The position numbers were made by a program, and so were the translations under genes. 48,360 bases of DNA, taken from contig JAEEXG010000016.1 in the NCBI GenBank assembly GCA_016291405.1, positions 1-48,360 of the forward strand, given 5' to 3'. Each line of letters opens with the position of its first letter. Positions within the stretch are counted from its first letter, which is position 1. This stretch comes from Lachnospiraceae bacterium. GTDB taxonomy: Bacteria > Bacillota > Clostridia > Lachnospirales > Lachnospiraceae. Of this stretch, positions 28,750-37,346 are shown piece by piece. A model generated the notes under the pieces. That model searched no databases. It was not told the origin of the DNA and saw only the letters and a program-made list of their open reading frames with translations.

Positions 28750-31700
28750 ATGAAGAGACAAACAAGAACTACTAAGCAGATTATTAAGGCTGTTTCAGTT
28801 GGCCTTAGTGCCAGCATGTTATTACAGCCTGTAACAGCTATGGCTGACGGTCTTGACGAGAACGCACCCGTTCTTCCCGACGTGGAAGAAAAGGAAGAAA
28901 TTCCTTACGTAAACGCAGGCGATGAGTCTTGCGAAAGTGAAAACATTGAAAGCTTAGAAAACGCAAAGGAACTTCTTGATGATGCTGAAAAGAAAGAAGA
29001 TGCTACAGAAGACGCTGCTAAAAAACTTGAAAAAGAGCCCAGCTACGTTGAAGAAGATATCGTTCTTGAAATCATCGAAAACTTAGAAGATAACGACATC
29101 AAAGTTCCTCAGCACTTCTGGGATTGGCAGGGAAAAGATGTTGATGACAGCGCCAAGGAGTTTGACGAAGCAGCTGAAAAGCATGTTGAAGATGCTATCA
29201 ACACTCTTGAAGATGCAGAGAAGACTCTTACCGGCGATCCTGAAGCTAAGGAAGAAGAAAAGCAGACCGGTATTTTAGATCAGTTTGAAGAAAACATTCA
29301 GAATAGCGAACAGGCTTCTTTTAACAGCGTAGAAGAAGCAGCTAAGGCAGCAGCAGAATTATTAAAGGCCGATTCAGCAACCGTATCTGCAAATGAAGCT
29401 ACTTCCAGTGAGGAAGCAAAGAAATACGCAGAAGTTGCAAAACAGGCAGCTGAAAACGCAAAGAATAATTCTGTATCTTCAAACGAATTCGCAGCTAATG
29501 CCCTTGAAGAATACAATAACGCAAAGATTCAGTTGGATGCAGCTAAGGAAGCAGCAAAGAAGGCTAATGATGCGGCTAATAAGGCTCTTGAATTAGGCCT
29601 TGAAGATGCTGAAGATGCAGTTGCTATGGCAAAGGCAGCAGAAAAGGCTGCAGAAAGCCTTGAAGCAATCGTTAATTCAAAGAAAGAAGCAGCAGATGCT
29701 TATGTTTCTCAGGTTAGCGCGGAAATCACACGAATCACTGATGAAATAAACGAATTAACAAACAACATTAATTCTAAGAAGAACGATAAAAAGATTGCTG
29801 AAGGCGATGTTGCAACGGCATCGGGAGAATTATACCAAAAGTTCGTGGAATTAAAAGGTGCAGAATGGGCTTCGGTGTTTATGGCTCCTTCCAAATGGGA
29901 TATTGCAAAAATGGAAAGTGACCTTACGAATCTTAAGACCGCTATGGATAATGCCGAGAAAGCATTGGCAAAGCTTAAAGGCGAAATGGAAGAAGCGGGA
30001 AAAGACAATGAGACAGCTAAAAAGGCACTCTCCGAAGCTACCGAAGCTTACAATGAAATCAAAGATGCTTATAACAAGGCTGTAGCTGATGCTAAAGCTG
30101 CAAGTGAGAAAGAAACCGAATTAAACGGTACTGTTTCAGAACTTAAGAAGCAATACGGTGATGACATAATGGATAAGCAGAAGGCATTAAGAGAAGCTGA
30201 AACAGATGAAGCTAAAGCTGCCGCTGCTAAGGCATTGATTGAATATGTCATGGGCGCTGAAAACGCAAGCGTAATCACATACGAAGCAATTCCTAACGGA
30301 ATTTTCATGATTAAGAACGGTGAAGTAGCTTCTTATTACACATACGAAATCGATGATAAGGGCGTTATCACAATTAAGAACTGCACATACGAAGTAATTG
30401 AAGGCACAACACAAGCAATTGAAGAAGTGACCGAGACTGACCTTACAGAGGAAGAAAAAGAAGCTCTTGTTAAGAAACTTGAGGATGGATCATTCTTCGT
30501 AAAGGTTAAGTCGAGCGAGACTGTATATGAAGTAACATATAAGGCTGATAAAGGTTATTTTGGCCAGGTCGCATACGTAGATATTAATGGCGTAAGAACT
30601 AGGGTTGTTTGCGCTCCATACTATGGCAACGACCTTTGGTGGTGGACTGTTGATGAAAACGGCACAAAGAGTTGGATAGGACATGCTTTAGAAGCAAAAG
30701 TTTATTCTGTAGAAACTTATGATGAGTATGACGATGCTGCTATGATGTACGGCATGTACCTTCTTTTCGATGTTCATCCTGATGCACAGATGAATGAAGT
30801 AACCAATAATACATATGATGTTACTTCAAACGTAGAATCCAAAGAAGTTACAGAGGAAGAACTTGCAAACGGCGAATGGCTTTACTATGAAAAAATCTCT
30901 GATGAAAAAATAGGTGGATATACTGTTACATCTAAATATGATCAGCCTATCGGAGCTCACAACAGGTTTTACTATCATGCTCCCGAGACAGTAGAAGCTA
31001 CTGGAGAGTACTTATACTTATATACTTTTACCGATGCTTATGGTACGTTCTCAACAGCTGATGGATCAATGTATTGGGATCCGAATTACAAGTCATTTAA
31101 CCATACGGGCAGCTGGGTAATGGTTAACTATTACGGAGAAGGAAGGGATTTGGTATTTGCGAACTATATCTACAAGGAATCTTCTCGTGGTACGATAATA
31201 GCTCATTGCAAACCGTCTGTTTCAGGTCTTACAGCAGAAGAAGCTAGGAAGTCAGGATATACAAAAATGACAAAAGAAGAAGCAGCACCCGCAAAATACC
31301 GTGTATACTGCAACAAGACCGAATCACAGCCCGGCGAAACATCATACACGGTTGGAAACAACGCAGCATCACTTGCAGACCTTGCAGCAGAGCTTGGCGC
31401 AATTTCACAGGCAATCATAACTGCTAACGGCGTTATCGAAGCAAATAAGGATGTCGTTGAAAACTATAACAAGGCAGTTAAAGCTGCTAAAGACGCGGAT
31501 GATAAATATCAGGATCTTGTTAAAAAGTATAACAAGGATTCAAAGGATTTTGATGATGCAGATTATCAGTACAGAATCAATAATCTTGACAAGCAGATAA
31601 GAATTGCAAAGAGCGCCAGAAAAGCAGCTGATACTAACCTTGAGAATGCACGAAAGGCATATTATGACGCACTTGGAAAGTGGGGCGCTGCTGCAGCTAG

Positions 31701-32499
31701 ATTAGATGCTATTAATGGTCAGATTGCAAGACTTGAAGGATTAAAGACCTCTGATAAGGCTTACAGAGCAGGTTTATATGTAGAACTTAATGGTGCAAAG
31801 AGTGCAGCTAAGAATTGGGCTGATAAACTTGATAAGGTTGGAAAGCTTGAAGACAAGGCTGAGGAAGCTAGAATCGCAGCTGAAAAGGCTCGTGATGCTC
31901 TTAAACTTCTCCAGAACACTTCAAACGTTGGCGAAGAAGCAATCAAGAAGGCTGAAGCAGAATTAGCACTTGCACTTGCTGATTACGAAGAAGCTGACAG
32001 ACGTGCTAAGCTTGCAACAAAGGATGCTGAGGATGCTGAAACAGCATACAATAACATTCTTGATAAGATTGAAGAATTGTTAACTGAAGAAGCCAGAAGA
32101 CGTGGCAGCGATGAAGGCGGCGATGAAGGTGGAGAAACAACTCCTACCACACCTGCACCCGGAACTATCTTAGTTGCTCAGGCAGGCCCTGCAGTAGTGA
32201 TTCCCGCAACTGCAACCGCAACAGCAGGAGCTTCCGAAGATACAGCTTCAGAAGAAACAGTTGATAATACAACTCAGCAGACAATCACTGAAAACTTAGT
32301 TCCCATGGCAGCAGCTCCTACAGAACAGACTATCAATGAACAGGATGTTCCTTTGGCTCCTATGGATGAACAGGCTAAGATGAGCTGGTGGTGGATCATT
32401 GCAGTATTGGTTCTTGGCACAACAGGTGCAGAACTTTTAAGAAGACGCATGGTTAAGAAGAACACAGCTACATTAGAATCTACAAAGTCAGATAAATAA
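28750..32499 (+). CDS. Large coiled-coil surface protein B, paralogue of protein A
   Basis: I chose the ATG at 28750 (1249 residues), because AAAAGGGAG lies six bases before it. An ATG 21 bases upstream lies before that site. The signal peptide aligns residue for residue with protein A (KQIIKA, then SxGxSAxMLLQP, then cleavage after Ala32). A long coiled coil covers about residues 150-500. A large aromatic, beta-rich region (about 500-870) holds repeated Tyr/Trp stretches such as NDLWWWTVDENG. A second coiled coil covers about 880-1130. A Gly/Glu then Thr/Pro/Ala-rich stalk leads to VPLAPMDEQ, WWW (1213-1215), GTTGAEL and a basic RRR tail. The up-coil, tip, down-coil order suggests a folded-back stalk with a globular tip. 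It has its own promoter and terminator. Function is not known; adhesin is the obvious guess. Confidence 0.85.
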   Translation: MKRQTRTTKQIIKAVSVGLSASMLLQPVTAMADGLDENAPVLPDVEEKEEIPYVNAGDESCESENIESLENAKELLDDAEKKEDATEDAAKKLEKEPSYVEEDIVLEIIENLEDNDIKVPQHFWDWQGKDVDDSAKEFDEAAEKHVEDAINTLEDAEKTLTGDPEAKEEEKQTGILDQFEENIQNSEQASFNSVEEAAKAAAELLKADSATVSANEATSSEEAKKYAEVAKQAAENAKNNSVSSNEFAANALEEYNNAKIQLDAAKEAAKKANDAANKALELGLEDAEDAVAMAKAAEKAAESLEAIVNSKKEAADAYVSQVSAEITRITDEINELTNNINSKKNDKKIAEGDVATASGELYQKFVELKGAEWASVFMAPSKWDIAKMESDLTNLKTAMDNAEKALAKLKGEMEEAGKDNETAKKALSEATEAYNEIKDAYNKAVADAKAASEKETELNGTVSELKKQYGDDIMDKQKALREAETDEAKAAAAKALIEYVMGAENASVITYEAIPNGIFMIKNGEVASYYTYEIDDKGVITIKNCTYEVIEGTTQAIEEVTETDLTEEEKEALVKKLEDGSFFVKVKSSETVYEVTYKADKGYFGQVAYVDINGVRTRVVCAPYYGNDLWWWTVDENGTKSWIGHALEAKVYSVETYDEYDDAAMMYGMYLLFDVHPDAQMNEVTNNTYDVTSNVESKEVTEEELANGEWLYYEKISDEKIGGYTVTSKYDQPIGAHNRFYYHAPETVEATGEYLYLYTFTDAYGTFSTADGSMYWDPNYKSFNHTGSWVMVNYYGEGRDLVFANYIYKESSRGTIIAHCKPSVSGLTAEEARKSGYTKMTKEEAAPAKYRVYCNKTESQPGETSYTVGNNAASLADLAAELGAISQAIITANGVIEANKDVVENYNKAVKAAKDADDKYQDLVKKYNKDSKDFDDADYQYRINNLDKQIRIAKSARKAADTNLENARKAYYDALGKWGAAAARLDAINGQIARLEGLKTSDKAYRAGLYVELNGAKSAAKNWADKLDKVGKLEDKAEEARIAAEKARDALKLLQNTSNVGEEAIKKAEAELALALADYEEADRRAKLATKDAEDAETAYNNILDKIEELLTEEARRRGSDEGGDEGGETTPTTPAPGTILVAQAGPAVVIPATATATAGASEDTASEETVDNTTQQTITENLVPMAAAPTEQTINEQDVPLAPMDEQAKMSWWWIIAVLVLGTTGAELLRRRMVKKNTATLESTKSDK

Positions 32500-32511
32500 T
32501 TACTTGATTTT

Positions 32512-32542
32512 AAGGCCCGGTGCGAACGCATCGGGCCTTTTT
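32512..32542 (+). terminator. Intrinsic terminator after surface protein B gene
   Basis: AAGGCCCG (32512-32519) pairs with CGGGCCTT (32532-32539), extended inside by TGCG/CGCA, and is followed by a T run. Confidence 0.88.
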
Positions 32543-32570
32543 CATGCTTTTGATTTAGCGTTTTGCACAA

Positions 32571-32599
32571 TTGAATATATCGCATTTATTTGCTATAAT
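32571..32599 (+). promoter_or_regulatory. Sigma-A promoter of the glycerol operon
   Basis: TTGAAT (32571-32576), a 17-bp spacer and a perfect TATAAT (32594-32599), 45 bases before the first ATG of the operon. Confidence 0.75.
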
Positions 32600-32629
32600 G
32601 GAAACGCGGAGGCAAAAACAAGTTTCCGC
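32600..32629 (+). promoter_or_regulatory. Inverted repeat at the glycerol operon transcription start, possible operator or leader hairpin
   Basis: GGAAAC (32600-32605) is repeated inverted as GTTTCC (32622-32627). An alternative pairing joins GCGGA (32606-32610) with TCCGC (32625-32629). It directly follows the -10 box, where a repressor site or a small 5-prime hairpin would act. The protein that reads it, if any, is unknown. Confidence 0.4.
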
Positions 32630-32644
32630 AATTGGAGGGTTAGA

Positions 32645-34075
32645 ATGAAATACGATGTAGTGATTATCGGGGCCGGTGTAATCGGCTCTTGTATTGCTCG
32701 CGAGCTGTCTAAGTACGATGTAAAGGCATTGGTACTTGAGAAAGCAAGCGACGTGTGCGAAGGAACATCGAAGGCTAACAGTGGCATTGTGCATGCAGGC
32801 TTTGATGCCAAATCAGGCACCAAGAAAGCTTTCTTTAACGTGGAAGGCTGTAAGAAGATGCCTGCATTATCAAAAGAACTTGACTTTGCCTACAAAAACA
32901 ACGGCTCTTTGGTGCTTTGCTTTTCTGAAGATGACATTCCCAAATTGGAAGAACTTAAAAAACGTGGCGAGGAAAACGGCGTAGAAAAGCTACAGATTCT
33001 TTCTAAAGAAGAACTTTTAAAGAAAGAACCTGCTTTGTCTAAAGAGGTGGTGGCTGCTTTGTATGCGCCAACAGCAGGCATTGTATGCCCCTTTAATCTA
33101 ACTATTGCGATGGCAGAAAACGCTTTTGTAAACGGCGTTGAGTTTAGGCTTAATACAGAAGTTAAAAACATCGCTAAAGAGGGCGATTCCTTTAAGATAG
33201 AAACAAATAACGGCACCTTTGAAACAAAGGCCGTTGTAAATGCAGCGGGAGTTTATGCTGATAAAATCCATAACTATGTATGCAGTGATAAATTAAAGAT
33301 AACAGCAAGGAAAGGCGAATACTGCTTATATGATAAAAAGGTTGGAAATCTGGTTTCTTCTACCATATTCCAGCTTCCGGGAGCCTACGGAAAAGGCGTT
33401 CTTGTGACACCTACAGTTCACGGCAACTTACTTTTAGGCCCTACTGCCGAAGACATTCAGGATAAAGAAGCCGTTAACACCACAAAGAACGGTTTAGACA
33501 GCCTTCAAAAGACTGCGGCTAAGAGCGTGGAGGCAATCCCTTATAGGTCTGTAATCACTTCATTTGCAGGCTTAAGAGCTCACGCCGATACAGATGACTT
33601 TATAATCGGTGAATCAAGCGTAAAGGGCTTTTATGACTGTGCGGGAATCGAATCGCCCGGCCTTACGGCAGCCCCTGCAATCGGAGCTTGGATGGCGGAA
33701 ACCTTATCAAAAGACCTTTCTTTAAATAAAAAAGAAAACTTCGTCGCAAAGCGAGAAGGCATAAAGAGTATGGCCCTTGCGTCTAAAGAAGAAAAAGAAG
33801 CTCTAATAAAAAAGAATCCTTTATATGCAAACGTGATTTGCCGTTGCGAACTTGTAACTGAGGGTGAAATCGTGGATGCAATAAAGAGACCCCTTGGGGC
33901 CACCACTCTTGACGGCGTTAAGAGGCGCACAAGAGCCGGCATGGGAAGATGTCAGGCAGGCTTTTGCTCACCTAAGACCTTAGAAATCTTAGCAAGAGAA
34001 TTAAATACGGATATGACAAAAATAACAAAACATGGCGAAGGCTCGGAGTTTTTATCTGAGCACAAGAGCTTGTAA
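32645..34075 (+). CDS. glpA: FAD-dependent glycerol-3-phosphate dehydrogenase, GlpA type with BFD iron-sulphur domain
   Basis: The enzyme should oxidise glycerol-3-phosphate to dihydroxyacetone phosphate. I chose the ATG at 32645 (476 residues), five bases after GGAGGG; upstream in-frame codons lie before the promoter. The FAD-binding GAGVIG motif is at residues 9-14, followed by a DAO-type oxidoreductase domain to about residue 365. The C-terminal BFD-like domain has Cys399, Cys401, Cys436 and Cys441 in the CxC...Cx4C pattern of a [2Fe-2S] site. It is the first gene of an operon with an NAD(P)/FAD oxidoreductase, a DUF1667 protein and glycerol kinase. This arrangement matches three-part anaerobic dehydrogenases known by gene order in Thermotoga and clostridia. 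The electron acceptor is not readable. Confidence 0.85.
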   Translation: MKYDVVIIGAGVIGSCIARELSKYDVKALVLEKASDVCEGTSKANSGIVHAGFDAKSGTKKAFFNVEGCKKMPALSKELDFAYKNNGSLVLCFSEDDIPKLEELKKRGEENGVEKLQILSKEELLKKEPALSKEVVAALYAPTAGIVCPFNLTIAMAENAFVNGVEFRLNTEVKNIAKEGDSFKIETNNGTFETKAVVNAAGVYADKIHNYVCSDKLKITARKGEYCLYDKKVGNLVSSTIFQLPGAYGKGVLVTPTVHGNLLLGPTAEDIQDKEAVNTTKNGLDSLQKTAAKSVEAIPYRSVITSFAGLRAHADTDDFIIGESSVKGFYDCAGIESPGLTAAPAIGAWMAETLSKDLSLNKKENFVAKREGIKSMALASKEEKEALIKKNPLYANVICRCELVTEGEIVDAIKRPLGATTLDGVKRRTRAGMGRCQAGFCSPKTLEILARELNTDMTKITKHGEGSEFLSEHKSL

Positions 34076-34085
34076 GGAGGCCTAT

Positions 34086-35348
34086 ATGAAAACCAAAATA
34101 GCAATAATAGGTGGCGGCCCCGCAGGCTTGGCAGCAGCCATCGAAGCATATGACAAGGGCGTAAAAGATGTGGTTATTTTGGAAAGAGATTCACTCCTTG
34201 GAGGAATCTTAAACCAGTGTATCCACAACGGATTCGGACTTCACACTTTTAAAGAGGAGCTTACAGGCCCTGAATACGCTCAAAGATTTATTGATAAAGT
34301 TAAAGAAAGAAACATTCAGTGCTTGCTTGAAACCATAGTAATCGATATAAGCGATAAAAAGGTGATTACCGCCATGAGCAAAGAACGGGGCATATTCACT
34401 ATCGAAGCTGAGGCTATCGTCCTTGCTATGGGATGCAGAGAGCGCCCGAGAGGAGCCCTCAATACTCCCGGATACAGACCTGCGGGAATCTATTCTGCGG
34501 GAACCGCTCAAAGATACGTAAATATCGAAGGCAAGATGCCCGGGCACAAGGTAGTTATCTTAGGATCCGGTGATATCGGCCTTATAATGGCAAGAAGAAT
34601 GACCTTAGAGGGCGCAAAAGTTGAGGCAGTGGCAGAGCTTATGCCTTATTCCGGCGGGTTAAAAAGAAACATCGTGCAGTGCCTTGATGACTTTGGCATT
34701 CCCTTAAAGCTTAGCACTACGGTTATAGATATTGACGGAAAAGACAGAGTTACTTCAGTAACCTTGGCTAAGGTCGATGAAAAGATGCAGCCAATTCCCG
34801 GAACCGAAGAAAAGATTGAATGCGATACTCTTTTATTATCCTGCGGACTTCTTCCCGAAAACGAGTTATCAAGCCAGATGGGAGTTGATTTAAGCCCGGT
34901 TACGGGAGGAGCTAAGGTTGATGAAAGCCTGGAAACTTCCATTGACGGCGTATTTGCCTGCGGAAACGTGCTTCACGTTCACGACCTTGTTGACTATGTA
35001 TCAAAAGAAGCTTCGGAAGCGGGTCGCCATGCGGCAGAGTATGTTTTGGGCAATAAAACAAAGAGAAGCGAAGAAGTTGTCAATATAAGCACAGGAAACG
35101 GAGTCAGATACACCGTTCCCGTATGCGTAAGAAAAGACCGCTTGGAAGACCTTCTCACCATCCGCTTCAGAGTGGGTAACGTTTATAAAAATCCCGAAAT
35201 CTGTGTATATCTTGGAGATAAATGCATCCAAAGAAGAAAGAAACAGATTTGCGCACCGGGTGAAATGGAACAGGTAATTTTGAAAAAGGCGGATATTTTA
35301 GCCGATGATGGCGCTAAAGAAATAAAGATCGCCATAGAGACTAACTAA
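34086..35348 (+). CDS. NAD(P)/FAD-dependent oxidoreductase subunit of the glycerol-3-phosphate dehydrogenase complex
   Basis: The 420-residue protein has two nucleotide-binding sites: IGGGPAGLAAA near residues 7-17 for FAD and LGSGDIGLIMARR near residues 160-172 for the second nucleotide. LAMGCRERPRG and the closing FACGNVLHVHDLVDYVS are typical of this pyridine-nucleotide oxidoreductase group. The ATG at 34086 follows AAGGAGG; an in-frame extension to 34032 would overlap the glpA gene and lacks a ribosome site. It probably passes electrons between GlpA and a nicotinamide or other carrier. Overall order with glpA, DUF1667 and glpK supports a complex. Confidence 0.85.
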   Translation: MKTKIAIIGGGPAGLAAAIEAYDKGVKDVVILERDSLLGGILNQCIHNGFGLHTFKEELTGPEYAQRFIDKVKERNIQCLLETIVIDISDKKVITAMSKERGIFTIEAEAIVLAMGCRERPRGALNTPGYRPAGIYSAGTAQRYVNIEGKMPGHKVVILGSGDIGLIMARRMTLEGAKVEAVAELMPYSGGLKRNIVQCLDDFGIPLKLSTTVIDIDGKDRVTSVTLAKVDEKMQPIPGTEEKIECDTLLLSCGLLPENELSSQMGVDLSPVTGGAKVDESLETSIDGVFACGNVLHVHDLVDYVSKEASEAGRHAAEYVLGNKTKRSEEVVNISTGNGVRYTVPVCVRKDRLEDLLTIRFRVGNVYKNPEICVYLGDKCIQRRKKQICAPGEMEQVILKKADILADDGAKEIKIAIETN

Positions 35349-35358
35349 GGAGGCAATT

Positions 35359-35724
35359 ATGCAAACAAGAAATTTAACATGTATAGGTTGCCCCATGGGA
35401 TGTGCTTTGACAGTTGAATACACACCGGGCGACAAAGACAGCATCAAAGTTACGGGATATACCTGTCAAAGGGGCTTAAAATACGCAATCGACGAAGTTA
35501 CAAATCCCACAAGAACGGTGACGGGCACAATCAGAGTGTCTAACAGAAAAAACCTTGTGGTTTCTGTTAAAACAAAAGATCCCATTCCTAAGGATAAAAT
35601 AGATGCGGTGGCAGAAAAGCTTAAAGAAATAAGTGTTAAAGCGCCTACAAAAATAGGAGATGTAGCTTTATCAAACATCGAAAATACAGGCGTAGACTTA
35701 GTGATTACAAAAAACATCGACTAG
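35359..35724 (+). CDS. DUF1667 small cysteine-motif subunit
   Basis: The 121-residue protein begins with CIGCPMGC (Cys8, Cys11, Cys15) and has a fourth cysteine, Cys36, in GYTCQRG. This is the DUF1667 pattern and could hold an iron-sulphur cluster. The remaining part has no other cysteines. In bacteria this family is nearly always encoded beside a GlpA-like dehydrogenase and an FAD/NAD oxidoreductase, as here. It is presumably the third, electron-transfer subunit. AAGGAGG precedes the ATG by six bases. The cluster type is inference. Confidence 0.85.
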   Translation: MQTRNLTCIGCPMGCALTVEYTPGDKDSIKVTGYTCQRGLKYAIDEVTNPTRTVTGTIRVSNRKNLVVSVKTKDPIPKDKIDAVAEKLKEISVKAPTKIGDVALSNIENTGVDLVITKNID

Positions 35725-37260
<1,536 letters not shown>

Positions 37261-37346
37261 ATCTTAATGTATAAACGGGCGGGTTTGGCTTGCCCGACAT
37301 TCTTGTGACGAAGTGGAAAACCTTCTGGGAAAGAAACGGAAGAAAA

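Noticed and set aside
26100-32100. CRISPR array or tandem DNA repeats
   Set aside because: The repeated look comes from coiled-coil codons; there is no constant repeat with spacers.
28380-32499. LPXTG sortase sorting signals on the surface proteins
   Set aside because: No LPXTG or close variant precedes the C-terminal helix in either protein.
37290-37346. TTG start for the second hybrid kinase
   Set aside because: It has no ribosome site and lies in a small GC-rich hairpin (37276-37296); the ATG at 37347 gives a normal signal helix at the N-terminus.
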